This document shows positions 37,398 through 47,485 of a stretch of DNA of 64,000 nucleotides, piece after piece; position 1 is the first letter of the stretch; each line of letters starts with the position of its first letter. Both the position numbers and the translations under genes were made by a program. The notes beneath the pieces are model-generated. The model searched no databases. It was not told the DNA's origin and saw only the letters and a program-made list of their open reading frames with translations. The stretch is from NCBI RefSeq assembly GCF_003173755.1, contig NZ_CP029553.1, positions 1,265,001-1,329,000 on the forward strand, given 5' to 3'. The stretch is from Methylobacterium terrae. Lineage in GTDB: Bacteria; Pseudomonadota; Alphaproteobacteria; Rhizobiales; Beijerinckiaceae.

Positions 37398-38531
37398 ATG
37401 CGCAGGCTGAGGCTGGCGGCGGTGATCCCGGCGCTCCTGCTGATGGCCGGTATCCCGGCGCGGGCCCAGGCTCCCGGCGGTCCGCCCCCCACGGTCACGG
37501 TTGCCAAGCCCGTGGTCAAGGAGGTGGTGGAGCACGACGACTTCACCGGCCGCTTCAACGCGATCGAGTACGTCGAGGTGCGGGCCCGGGTCACCGGCTA
37601 CCTCCAGAAGATCCACTTCCAGGACGGCGCCGTGGTGAAGAAGGGCGACCTGCTCTTCACCATCGACCGGCGGCCCTACAAGGCGGCGCTCGACCAGGCC
37701 ACGGCGGCCCTGGCCTCGGCGCAGGCCCGGCTGAACTTCACCCAGACCGACCTCGAGCGCGCCCAGACGCTGAGCCGGTCGGGCAACATCTCCGAGCAGG
37801 TCACCGACCAGCGCCGGCAGAACTCGCTCACCGCCCAGGCCGACGTCGACAGCGCCACCGCGGCCCAGCGCCAGGCCCAGCTCAACTACGACTTCACCGA
37901 GGTGCGCTCGCCGATCGACGGGCGGATCTCGCAGCGCCTCGTCACCGAGGGCAACATCGTCATCACCGACCAGACGATGCTGACCACCATCGTCTCGCTC
38001 GACCCGATCTACTTCTCGTTCACCGTCGACGAGCGCTCGTTCCTGGCCTACCAGGGCACGCTGCGCATCGGCATGGGGGCGACCCAGAACGAGCACACGG
38101 TGCCGATCCTGGTGGCGCTCACCGGCGAGGCGAAGCCCACCCGCAAGGGCGTGCTCAACTTCGTCGACAACCGCGTCGACGAGGCGACCGGCACGGTGCT
38201 GTTGCGCGCCACCGTCGAGAACCCCGACCGCTTCATCAAGCCGGGCCTGTTCGGCATCGTCAGCATGCCGGCCTCCAAGCCCTATCGCGGGGTGCTGATC
38301 CCCGACGACGCGATCGCGGCGAACCAGGACAAGCGCCTCGTCTACGTGCTCGGTCCCGACAACGTCGTCCAGCCGCGCAACATCCGCCCCGGCCCGAAGA
38401 TCGACGGCTACCGGGTGGTGCGCGACGGGCTCAAAGGGGACGAGACCATCGTGATCGTCGGCCTCACCCGGGTGCGCCCGGGCGCCAAGGTCACGCCCGA
38501 GGTCAAGGAATTGCCGCCGGTCCGCGAGTGA
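37398..38531 (+). CDS. RND efflux pump periplasmic adaptor
   Basis: A 377-residue membrane-fusion protein (AcrA/MexA type) that links an inner-membrane RND pump to an outer-membrane channel. A signal peptide (LRLAAVIPALLLMAGIPARA) is followed by a lipoyl-like segment with FTGRFNAIEYVEVRARVTGY, a helical hairpin (about 95-165), and beta-barrel and membrane-proximal regions including VDNRVDEATGTVLLRATV and the conserved FIKPGLFG. The ATG at 37398 begins the signal peptide and follows GGGAG. It is upstream of the matching pump gene. No outer-membrane factor gene is present here. Confidence 0.92.
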   Translation: MRRLRLAAVIPALLLMAGIPARAQAPGGPPPTVTVAKPVVKEVVEHDDFTGRFNAIEYVEVRARVTGYLQKIHFQDGAVVKKGDLLFTIDRRPYKAALDQATAALASAQARLNFTQTDLERAQTLSRSGNISEQVTDQRRQNSLTAQADVDSATAAQRQAQLNYDFTEVRSPIDGRISQRLVTEGNIVITDQTMLTTIVSLDPIYFSFTVDERSFLAYQGTLRIGMGATQNEHTVPILVALTGEAKPTRKGVLNFVDNRVDEATGTVLLRATVENPDRFIKPGLFGIVSMPASKPYRGVLIPDDAIAANQDKRLVYVLGPDNVVQPRNIRPGPKIDGYRVVRDGLKGDETIVIVGLTRVRPGAKVTPEVKELPPVRE

Positions 38532-38541
38532 ACAAAAAGAC

Positions 38542-38562
38542 GCGCCGCCGTGTTGGCGGCGC
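38542..38562. terminator. Intercistronic hairpin (weak terminator or attenuator)
   Basis: 8-bp perfect stem GCGCCGCC / GGCGGCGC with a 5-nt loop, directly between the adaptor and pump genes. A run of five A precedes it, so the minus-strand transcript would end in a T-run. On the plus strand it is followed only by TTCC, so readthrough into the pump gene is likely. Confidence 0.5.
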
Positions 38563-38628
38563 TTCCGTCAGGACGCCAGTGCCCCGCGAGGGGCGCCCCG
38601 CCCGCGTGAGGGCGCGAGAGGCCCACCG

Positions 38629-41600
38629 ATGCGTTTTGCCCATTTCTTCGTCGACCGGCCGATTTTCGCCTCGGTGACCTCGATCGTCATCCTGATCATC
38701 GGTTACGTCTCGTACATCTCGCTTCCCGTCTCGCAGTACCCCGAGATCGTGCCGCCGACCGTGGTCGTGCGCGCCTCCTATCCGGGCGCCAACGCCGAGA
38801 CCGTGGCGGCCACCATCGCGACGCCGATCGAGCAGGAGATCAACGGCGTCGACAACATGCTGTACATGTCGTCGCTGTCGACCAACGACGGCAACATGCA
38901 GCTGACCGTCACCTTCGCGCTCGGCACCAACCTCGACATCGCCAACGTGCTGGTCCAGAACCGGCTCTCGGTCGCCCAGCCGCGCCTGCCCGGCGACGTG
39001 CGCAACCTCGGCGTCACGGTCCGCAAGTCCTCGCCCGACCTGATGATGGTCGTGCACGTGCTGTCGCCCGACGGCACCTTCGACCAGAACTACCTCGCCA
39101 ACTACATCTACCTGCGCCTGCGCGATCCCTTGCTGCGCCTCAACGGCGTCGGCGACATCACGGTGTTCGGCGGCTCGGAATACGCGCTGAGGCTCTGGCT
39201 CGACCCGAACAAGCTCGCCTCCTACCAGCTCTCGACCACCGACGTGATCAACGCGCTGCAGGAGCAGAACGTCCAGGTGGCGTCGGGTGCCCTCGGCGCG
39301 CCGCCGGCGCCCGCGAGCCAGGCCTTCCAGCTCACCGTGCAGACGCAAGGCCGGTTCCAGGATCCGAGCGAATTCCGCAAGGTCATCGTGAAGGCGTCCG
39401 ACGGGCGCCTGGTGCGGGTCTCCGACATCGCCCGGGTCGAGCTCGGCCAGAAGGACTACACGACGAAGTCGTTCCTCAACGGCCAGCCGGCGATCGGCAT
39501 CGGCGTGTTCCAGCGCCCCGGCACCAACGCGCTGGAGGCGGCCGAGCAGGTCCAGGCGCTGATGAAGACCCTGTCGAAGGACTTCCCGCCCGGCCTCGAA
39601 TTCAAGATCGCCTACAACCCGACCGAGTTCATCGCCGAATCGGTGCACGAGGTCTACAAGACGCTCGGCGAGGCGGTGGTCCTCGTCGTGGTGGTGATCC
39701 TGGTCTTCCTGCAGAGCTGGCGCACCGCGATCATCCCGATCATCGCGATTCCCGTCTCGCTGATCGGCACCTTCGCGGTGATGGCGCTGCTCGGATTCTC
39801 GCTCAACAACCTGACGCTGTTCGGCCTCGTGCTCGCCATCGGCATCGTCGTCGACGACGCGATCGTGGTGGTGGAGAACGTCGAGCGCAACATGGCCGAG
39901 GGCCTGTCGCCCGGCGAGGCGGCCCACAAGACCATGGACGAGGTCGGCGGCGCGGTCGTCGCCATCGCGCTGGTGCTGTCGGCGGTGTTCATCCCCACCG
40001 CCTTCATCCCGGGCATCTCGGGCCAGTTCTACCGGCAGTTCGCGCTGACCATCGCGGCCTCGACCATCATCTCGATGTTCAACTCGCTGACGCTGTCGCC
40101 GGCGCTCTGCAAGCTGCTGCTGAAGCCCCATTCCGAGCACCACCGGCCGCGCTTCTTCCTCGCGCGGTTCGGGGCCTGGGCGGCCAACACCTTCAACCGC
40201 GCCTTCGACGCGACGGCGAACGGTTACGCGGCGACGATCCGCTTCCTCACCGGGCGCCTCGTGCCGCTGCTCGCCATGCTGCTGCTCTATGCCGGCGTGA
40301 TCTACGGCGTGCTGCACCTCGTGCGCACCACGCCGACGGGATTCATCCCGCTCCAGGACCAGGGCTACCTGCTGGTGGTGGTGCAGCTGCCGCCGGGCTC
40401 GTCGCTGGAGCGGACGACGGCCGTGGTGCAGGAGGTGTCGCGCCGCTCCCTCGACATCGACGGCGTCGGCAACACCGTGGTCATCGCCGGCTTCGACGGC
40501 GCGACCTTCACCAACACCACCAACGGCGCGGTGATGTTCCTGCCGCTCAAGCCCTTCAAGGAGCGCCTGGAGAAGGGCCTCACGGCCGGCAAGGTCCTGC
40601 AGGCGGTGCTCGCCAAGACCGCGCCGATGCAAGAGGCGCGGATCATCGCGATCCCGCCGCCGCCGGTGCGCGGCCTCGGCAACGCCGGCGGCTTCAAGAT
40701 GCAGGTGCAGAGCCGCGAGGGCTCGGACATCGCCCGGCTGCTCCAGGTCTCGGGTGATCTCATCGGGGCTGCCAACCGCGACCCGGCGCTCACCCGCGTG
40801 TTCACCACCTTCGGCAACGACACGCCGCAGATCTACCTCGACATCGACCGCACCGTGGCGCGGATGCTGAACGTGCCGCTCGCCAACGTGTTCTCGACCC
40901 TCCAGGTCAACCTGGGCGGCGCCTACGTCAATGACTTCAACACCTTCGGGCGCATCTACCAGGTCCGGGCCCAGGCCGACGCCAAGTACCGGATGGAGAA
41001 GGAGGACATCGAGCGGCTCAAGGTGCGCTCCTCCACCGGCGCGCTGGTGCCGATGGGGACGCTCGCCAGCATCCGCGACATCTCCGGACCCCAGATCGTC
41101 CAGCGCTACAACCTGTACTACTCGATCCCGGTGCAGGGCGATTCGCGGCCGGGCGTGTCCTCGGGCCAGTCCCTCGACGCGATGGAGAAGCTCGCCCGCC
41201 AGACCCTGCCCGACGGCATGAGCTTCGAGTGGACCGAGATCGCGTTCCAGGAGAAGGCCGTCGGCAACACGGCGATCTACGTCTTCGCGCTCGGCGTGCT
41301 GCTGGTCTTCCTGGTGCTCGCCGCGCAGTACGAGTCGTGGGCGCTGCCGCTCTCGATCCTGCTCGTCGTGCCGACCGGCGTGCTCGCGGCGCTCGCCGGC
41401 GTGCAGTTCCGGGCGCAGGACAACAACATCCTGACCCAGATCGGCCTCATCGTGCTCATCGGTCTCGCGGCGAAGAACGCGATCCTGATCGTCGAATTCG
41501 CCCACCAGATCGAGGAGAGCGAGCGCCGGGGGCCGGTCGCGGCCGCCGTCGAGGCGTGCCGGCTTCGCCTGCGGCCGATCCTGATGACCGCCTTCGCGTT

Positions 41601-41817
41601 CATCCTCGGCGTGGTGCCGCTCGCCTTCGCCACCGGCCCCGGCGCCGAGATGCGCCAGGCGCTCGGCACCGCGGTGCTGTTCGGCATGCTCGGCGCGACG
41701 ATCTTCGGCCTGTTCCTGACCCCGGTCTTCTACGTGGTGATCCGCAACGTCTCGATCCGGATCAACCGCTGGCGCGGGGTCGACGACCATCACGGCGAGC
41801 CCGAGCCGGCGCGGTAA
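38629..41817 (+). CDS. RND efflux pump permease (HAE1 type, AcrB/MexB-like)
   Basis: A 1062-residue inner-membrane proton/drug antiporter that works as a trimer. Twelve membrane segments are visible with two large periplasmic loops. The N-terminus RFAHFFVDRPIFASVTSIVI is typical of HAE1 pumps. The TM4 proton-relay segment is FGLVLAIGIVVDDAIVVVEN with the paired aspartates, and the TM10 lysine region is VLIGLAAKNAILIVEFA. Length is normal. The adaptor gene lies immediately upstream, and a terminator follows. Substrate range cannot be inferred; relatives export drugs, dyes or solvents. Confidence 0.95.
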   Translation: MRFAHFFVDRPIFASVTSIVILIIGYVSYISLPVSQYPEIVPPTVVVRASYPGANAETVAATIATPIEQEINGVDNMLYMSSLSTNDGNMQLTVTFALGTNLDIANVLVQNRLSVAQPRLPGDVRNLGVTVRKSSPDLMMVVHVLSPDGTFDQNYLANYIYLRLRDPLLRLNGVGDITVFGGSEYALRLWLDPNKLASYQLSTTDVINALQEQNVQVASGALGAPPAPASQAFQLTVQTQGRFQDPSEFRKVIVKASDGRLVRVSDIARVELGQKDYTTKSFLNGQPAIGIGVFQRPGTNALEAAEQVQALMKTLSKDFPPGLEFKIAYNPTEFIAESVHEVYKTLGEAVVLVVVVILVFLQSWRTAIIPIIAIPVSLIGTFAVMALLGFSLNNLTLFGLVLAIGIVVDDAIVVVENVERNMAEGLSPGEAAHKTMDEVGGAVVAIALVLSAVFIPTAFIPGISGQFYRQFALTIAASTIISMFNSLTLSPALCKLLLKPHSEHHRPRFFLARFGAWAANTFNRAFDATANGYAATIRFLTGRLVPLLAMLLLYAGVIYGVLHLVRTTPTGFIPLQDQGYLLVVVQLPPGSSLERTTAVVQEVSRRSLDIDGVGNTVVIAGFDGATFTNTTNGAVMFLPLKPFKERLEKGLTAGKVLQAVLAKTAPMQEARIIAIPPPPVRGLGNAGGFKMQVQSREGSDIARLLQVSGDLIGAANRDPALTRVFTTFGNDTPQIYLDIDRTVARMLNVPLANVFSTLQVNLGGAYVNDFNTFGRIYQVRAQADAKYRMEKEDIERLKVRSSTGALVPMGTLASIRDISGPQIVQRYNLYYSIPVQGDSRPGVSSGQSLDAMEKLARQTLPDGMSFEWTEIAFQEKAVGNTAIYVFALGVLLVFLVLAAQYESWALPLSILLVVPTGVLAALAGVQFRAQDNNILTQIGLIVLIGLAAKNAILIVEFAHQIEESERRGPVAAAVEACRLRLRPILMTAFAFILGVVPLAFATGPGAEMRQALGTAVLFGMLGATIFGLFLTPVFYVVIRNVSIRINRWRGVDDHHGEPEPAR

Positions 41818-41847
41818 CGAGACCGTCGCACCCCGACCGCACGAACG

Positions 41848-41881
41848 AATCCGGGGCCGCACACGCGGCCCCGGATTTTTT
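41848..41881 (+). terminator. Rho-independent terminator after the RND operon
   Basis: 13-bp stem AATCCGGGGCCGC / GCGGCCCCGGATT with an ACAC loop, followed by a T-run. It also separates the RND operon from the convergent putA gene. Confidence 0.88.
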
Positions 41882-41903
41882 CATGACCGCGCCGGCCGGG
41901 GGA

Positions 41904-44900
41904 TCACCCCTCCATCGCGATCAGCGCGGCGTCGCCGCCCGCCGCGGCGGTGTTCACCGTCACGGTCTGCTCGGTGGCGAAGCGGGTGAGGTAGTGCGGC
42001 CCGCCCGCCTTCGGGCCGGTGCCCGAGAGGCCGTGGCCGCCGAAGGGCTGCACGCCGACCACCGCGCCGATCATGTTGCGGTTGACGTAGACGTTGCCGG
42101 TGGAGAGCCGCGACACCACCCGCTCGACCGTGGCGTCGATGCGGGAATGGACGCCGAGCGTCAGGCCGTAGCCGGTGGCCTCGATCGCATCGAGCACCCG
42201 GTCGAACTCGGCGGCCTTGTAGCGCGCGACGTGCAGGATCGGCCCGAACACCTCCTCGGTCAGGGCTTCGGGGCCGGCGATCTCGTAGATCTGCGGCGCC
42301 ACGAAGTGACCCTCGCCCGGCACCTCGCCGGTGTAGTGCGCCTTGGCGGCCCGGCGCATCGCGGCGCCGTGGCGGTCGAGGCGGGTGCGGGCCTCGGCAT
42401 CGATCACTGGGCCGACATGGGTGGCGGGGTCGCGCGGATCGCCGAGGCGCAGCTCGCGGGCGGCGCCCGCCACCATCCCGATCACCTTGTCGGCCACGTC
42501 CTCCTGCACCAGCAGCAGGCGGAGCGCCGAGCAGCGCTGGCCGGCGGAGCGGAAGGCGGAGGTCACGACGTCGTCGGCGACCTGCTCAGGCAGAGCGGTG
42601 GCGTCGACCAGCATCGCGTTGATGCCGCCGGTCTCGGCGATCAGCGGGACGATCGGCCCGTCCTTGGCGGCGAGCGCCCGATTGATGTGGCGCGCCACCT
42701 CGGTCGAGCCGGTGAAGACCACGCCGGCGACGTCCCGGTCCGCCACGAGCGCCGCCCCGACCGCGCCGTCGCCCGGAACGAGATGGAGGGCCAACGGGGC
42801 GATGCCGGCCCGGTGCAGCAGGCGCACGGCCTCGGCGGCGATCAGCGGGGTCTGCTCGGCGGGCTTTGCCACCACGGCGTTGCCGGCCATCAGCGCCGCG
42901 GCGACCTGTCCGACGAAGATCGCGAGCGGGAAGTTCCACGGCGAGATCGCCACGAACACGCCGCGGCTGCGCAGGGTGAGGCGGTTGCTCTCGCCCGTCG
43001 GACCCGGCAGCGCTTGCGGCGCACCGAAGAGCGTGCGCCCCTGCGCGGCGTAGTAGCGGCAGAAATCCACCGCCTCGCGCAGTTCCGCCACCGCGTCGTC
43101 GAGGGTCTTGCCGGCCTCCTCCTGGAGCAGGTGGACCAGCCGGCCGCGGGACGCCTCCATCGCGTCGGCGGCCCGCTCCAGCGCCGCGGCGCGCTCCTCC
43201 GGGGGAACGCGTCCCCAGGCGACCGCGCCCTTGCGGGCGGCGCGCATCGCGGCGACCGCGGTCTCGGGCGAGGCCTCGACGACGCTGCCGACCACCGTGC
43301 GGGCATCGCTCGGGCTCACCACGTCGCGGCGCGCGCCGCCCTGCGCCGCGCCGTCGATGACGGGGGCGGCCTCAGCGGGGCCTCGTGCGGCCGCCACCGC
43401 CTCGGTCAGGCGCTCCAGGGCCGCCCGGTCGCCGAACTCGACGCCGGCGGAATTGACCCGCTCCGGCGCGAACAGGTCGGCGGGGCGGCGGAGCTTGGCG
43501 TGCCGGGCCCGGTCGGGATTGCCGACGCTCTCGGCCGGACGGCGCAGCAGGCTCTCCACCGGCACCGCCGGGTCGGCGGCCTGCGAGACGAAGGACGAGT
43601 TGGCGCCGTTCTCGAGCAGCCGTCGCACCAGGTAGGCCAGCAGGTCGCGATGCCCGCCGACCGGCGCGTAGGTGCGGCAGGCCGCGCCCGGCACGCTGGC
43701 CAGCAGCCGCGCGTACAGCGCCTCGCCCATGCCGTGCAGGCGCTGGAACTCGTAGGTGCCGGGCTCCGGCCCGGCCCGCTCGACGATCGCCGCGACGGTG
43801 AGCGCGTTGTGGGTCGCGAATTGCGGGAAGAGCCGCGGCCGGTGCGCCAGCATCCGCTCGGCCGCCGCGAGGTAGCTGAGATCCGTCATGCTCTTGCGGG
43901 TGAAGACGGGATAGTCGGGAAGTCCCCGCTCCTGGGCCCGCTTCACCTCCGTGTCCCAGTACGCGCCCTTGACGAGGCGGACCATCAGCCGCCGGTCGAG
44001 GCGGGCGGCGAGGTCCGCGACGTGGTCGATGACCTCAAGGCAGCGCTTCTGGTAGGCCTGGACCGCGAGGCCGAAGCCGTCCCACCCGGCAAGCGAGGGA
44101 TCGCCGAGCACCGCCGCGATCACGTCGAGGGACAATTCAAGCCGGTCCGCCTCCTCGGCATCGACCGTGAAGTTGAGGTCGTAGCGCTTCGCCGCCTGGG
44201 CGAGCCTGAGGAGCACCGGGACCAGCTCCGCCATCACCCGGTCGCGGCCGACCGCCTCGTAGCGCGGATGCAGCGCCGAGAGCTTGACCGAGATGCCGGG
44301 ACGGTCCGGCAGCGGCCGGTTGCCGGCGGCGCGCCCGATCGCCTCGATGGCGCTCGCGTAGGATTCCGCGTAGGCGAGGGCGTCCTGCGCCGTGCGGGCG
44401 CCCTCGCCGAGCATGTCGAAGGAGTAGCGGTAGAGCCGGCCCTGTCCGCTCGCCGAGCGCTTGAGCGCCGCCTCGATCGTCTCGCCGAGCACGAAATGCC
44501 CGCCCATCACCCGCATCGCCTGGCGGGCGGCCTGGCGCACCGCCGGCAGGCCGAGGCGCTTGGCGAGGCCGGCGAGAATCCCTTCCGGCGTGTCGCCGGG
44601 CTGGATGATCCGGGCCGAGAGGCCGAGCGCCCAGGCCGAGGAGCGTACCAGCAGGGCCTCCGAGCGGGTGGCGTGCTGCTCGAAGCCGCCGAAGCGCAGC
44701 TTGTCCTCGATCAGCCGGTCGGCGGTGGCGGCGTCGGGCACCCGCAGCAGCGCCTCGGCCAGCACCATCAGGGCGAGCCCCTCCTTGGTCGAGAGCGAGT
44801 ACTCGCGCAGCATCGCCTCGACGCCGCCCAGGCCCCCCGTCTCCTGGCGGATGGCGCCGAGGAGGTCGCGGGCGAGCGCATCGACCTTCGCCTCGCGCTC

Positions 44901-44993
44901 CGGCGGGAGGCCGCCCCGCTCCAGGAAGGCGCGGGCGAGGGCGGCGTCGTCGGGAGCGTAGGGCGCGTGGAAGACGGGGAGGGGGGCGGGCAT
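41904..44993 (-). CDS. putA: Bifunctional proline dehydrogenase / L-glutamate gamma-semialdehyde dehydrogenase
   Basis: A 1029-residue flavoenzyme that oxidises proline to glutamate in two steps. The N-terminal half is a proline dehydrogenase TIM barrel with ISVKLSALHPRYEAVGRD, VKGAYWDTEVKRAQ and the FAD-binding FATHNALTVAAI. The C-terminal half is an aldehyde dehydrogenase with FISPWNFPLAIF-type segments, IAETGGINAMLVDATAL and the catalytic cysteine in RSAGQRCSALRLL. Length fits the short PutA class lacking the N-terminal ribbon-helix-helix DNA-binding domain (about 1000 residues versus about 1300), so this PutA should not act as its own repressor. An Lrp-type regulator is divergent, as in other alphaproteobacteria. 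The ATG at 44993 starts the family-like sequence; the open frame continues upstream. Confidence 0.95.
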   Translation of the reverse strand: MPAPLPVFHAPYAPDDAALARAFLERGGLPPEREAKVDALARDLLGAIRQETGGLGGVEAMLREYSLSTKEGLALMVLAEALLRVPDAATADRLIEDKLRFGGFEQHATRSEALLVRSSAWALGLSARIIQPGDTPEGILAGLAKRLGLPAVRQAARQAMRVMGGHFVLGETIEAALKRSASGQGRLYRYSFDMLGEGARTAQDALAYAESYASAIEAIGRAAGNRPLPDRPGISVKLSALHPRYEAVGRDRVMAELVPVLLRLAQAAKRYDLNFTVDAEEADRLELSLDVIAAVLGDPSLAGWDGFGLAVQAYQKRCLEVIDHVADLAARLDRRLMVRLVKGAYWDTEVKRAQERGLPDYPVFTRKSMTDLSYLAAAERMLAHRPRLFPQFATHNALTVAAIVERAGPEPGTYEFQRLHGMGEALYARLLASVPGAACRTYAPVGGHRDLLAYLVRRLLENGANSSFVSQAADPAVPVESLLRRPAESVGNPDRARHAKLRRPADLFAPERVNSAGVEFGDRAALERLTEAVAAARGPAEAAPVIDGAAQGGARRDVVSPSDARTVVGSVVEASPETAVAAMRAARKGAVAWGRVPPEERAAALERAADAMEASRGRLVHLLQEEAGKTLDDAVAELREAVDFCRYYAAQGRTLFGAPQALPGPTGESNRLTLRSRGVFVAISPWNFPLAIFVGQVAAALMAGNAVVAKPAEQTPLIAAEAVRLLHRAGIAPLALHLVPGDGAVGAALVADRDVAGVVFTGSTEVARHINRALAAKDGPIVPLIAETGGINAMLVDATALPEQVADDVVTSAFRSAGQRCSALRLLLVQEDVADKVIGMVAGAARELRLGDPRDPATHVGPVIDAEARTRLDRHGAAMRRAAKAHYTGEVPGEGHFVAPQIYEIAGPEALTEEVFGPILHVARYKAAEFDRVLDAIEATGYGLTLGVHSRIDATVERVVSRLSTGNVYVNRNMIGAVVGVQPFGGHGLSGTGPKAGGPHYLTRFATEQTVTVNTAAAGGDAALIAMEG

Positions 44994-45120
44994 CGGGGCG
45001 GGTCCGGGCTCGTGGCGCTGATGACGATCCTCAGCGTATTCGGCCTTTCGCCGTGCTTCGATGGCGCTTATCGCGAGATGGCCGCAGGATCGGCGGCGAA
45101 AACGGGCTTTGGGCGCGAGA

Positions 45121-45585
45121 ATGACGGACGGGCTCGACCGGGTCGACCGGCAGATCCTCAGGATCCTCCAGCGCGAGGGCCGGATCCCGAACGTGGAACT
45201 CGCCGAGCGGGTCGGCCTGTCGCCGACCGCCACCGGCGAGCGCCTGCGCCGGCTGCAGAAGGACGGGATCATCACCGGGTTCGGGGCGCGGCTCGACCCG
45301 CAGCTCCTGGGCTTGAGCCTGCTCGTCTTCGTCGAGGTCTCGCTCGACAAGACCACGCCCGACGCCTTCGCGCGCTTCGCGGCGGCCGTGCGGCGCGCCC
45401 CCGAAGTCCTGGAATGCCACATGGTCGGAGGCGGGTTCGACTACCTGGTCAAGGCCCGGGTCGCCGACATGCCGGCCTACCGGCGCTTCCTCGGCGAGGG
45501 GCTTCTGGGGCTGCCGGGGGTCAACAACACCCGCACCTACGCGGTGATGGAGGAGGTGAAGAGCGACGGGGTGCTGCCGCTTTAA
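45121..45585 (+). CDS. Lrp/AsnC family regulator (likely PutR)
   Basis: A 154-residue Lrp/AsnC protein: N-terminal winged helix (VDRQILRILQREGRIPNVEL and AERVGLSPTATGERLRRLQ) and a C-terminal RAM ligand domain (about residues 65-150) with LEVCHMV-type and FDYLVKARVADMPAY. Divergent from putA across about 127 bp, the position of PutR, which activates putA in response to proline in Rhodobacter and Agrobacterium. That role is inferred from position. No binding sites were clearly recognised in the shared intergenic region. Confidence 0.88.
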   Translation: MTDGLDRVDRQILRILQREGRIPNVELAERVGLSPTATGERLRRLQKDGIITGFGARLDPQLLGLSLLVFVEVSLDKTTPDAFARFAAAVRRAPEVLECHMVGGGFDYLVKARVADMPAYRRFLGEGLLGLPGVNNTRTYAVMEEVKSDGVLPL

Positions 45586-45732
45586 TCCAGCGTTCCATGC
45601 GTCCGGCGCATGATTCGCCTGCGACATAACGGAGCTTTGCAGCGGGTGCGGAGTTGGCAGAGGGCGCAGCTTGTCGCAGTCTCAGCCGACCGAGCCGCCG
45701 AAGAGCGGCCTGACGAGGACGGAGGTACGCCG

Positions 45733-46023
45733 ATGTTCAATCCGAACCGCCTGGTGAAATCTGCCTGGATCGCCGCCGAAGTCTCGCGCGAGAAATCCGA
45801 GAAGATCCTGGTCGTCGAGGCCTATATCGCGGTCAGCCCGCTCGAGGGCGGCTTCGATGCCGACCGCTACGGCCGCCTCGTCGAGGACGTGCGCCGCATC
45901 CTCGCCGACAACCCGGACATCGACCGGGCCTCGATCCTCAGCGTCCACCGCGAATCGCGCTGCGCCGCCCTGTTCCGCCGCGGGGCCTGCGAGGAGGAGC
46001 GCCAGCCCGAACTGGTGGCGTGA
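45733..46023 (+). CDS. Hypothetical protein
   Basis: A 96-residue cytoplasmic protein of unknown function, with a mixed alpha/beta look (ILVVEAYIAVSPLEGGFDAD, then a helix RYGRLVEDVRRILADN) and two cysteines near the C-terminus. No family is recognised. The GGAGG site 7 bp before the ATG at 45733 and neighbour-like codon use support that it is real. It is a single gene between the Lrp regulator and cysK, with an RNA-like hairpin downstream belonging to cysK. Confidence 0.6.
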   Translation: MFNPNRLVKSAWIAAEVSREKSEKILVVEAYIAVSPLEGGFDADRYGRLVEDVRRILADNPDIDRASILSVHRESRCAALFRRGACEEERQPELVA

Positions 46024-46133
46024 GACGCCGGTCGCGTCCCTCCGCGGGTCTTCGAACCCTCCGAGCGATCCCGGATTCTCGCCTCCGGCGAGCCCCGGGA
46101 CGACATCGAGGGTGTCGGGACCGGGGTGGAAGC

Positions 46134-46159
46134 GGGCGGGGCCCCGAAGGACCCCGCCC
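46134..46159 (-). terminator. Hairpin after cysK (weak terminator)
   Basis: 8-bp stem GGGCGGGG / CCCCGCCC with a 10-nt loop immediately downstream of the cysK stop. No T-run follows on the minus strand, so it is a weak or factor-assisted terminator at most. Confidence 0.45.
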
Positions 46160-46165
46160 GGAGCC

Positions 46166-47146
<981 letters not shown>

Positions 47147-47226
47147 GGTGTGTCTCTCCGTCGAGGATGCGTCGTCCGCGCACGGGTAGCGGAAATCCGG
47201 CGGGCCGTCGAGGTATGTCGATTTAT

Positions 47227-47241
47227 ACAGTTTTTGACTGT
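47227..47241. promoter_or_regulatory. Palindrome upstream of cysK, possible Rrf2-type operator
   Basis: ACAGT, a 5-base spacer, ACTGT, inside an AT-rich stretch (ATTTATACAG ... TGACTGTGAATT) that stands out from the surrounding GC-rich DNA. It is about 80 bp before the cysK start and in the promoter region of the divergent gene too. Binding protein unknown. Confidence 0.45.
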
Positions 47242-47485
47242 GAATTGTGCCCTCGCCCGGGTCCCGGCCCGCGTCGGCCGTCGCCGGAACAGCGTTAGAT
47301 CTTCCGGGTTGGTCGCGGCGCGCGAGCGGGGCACCGTGCCCGGGAGAGGGGGCACGAGTAGGGGGCTTTCCAGTCCGCTCCGTCAGCGTAACCTTGGGTG
47401 AGAGTGCCGGTTCGGCAAGATCCTTCGGCGAGCCCCGACCCGGCCCATTCCGTTTCCGCACGCAAGAACCGCCCGAGAGAGCCGC

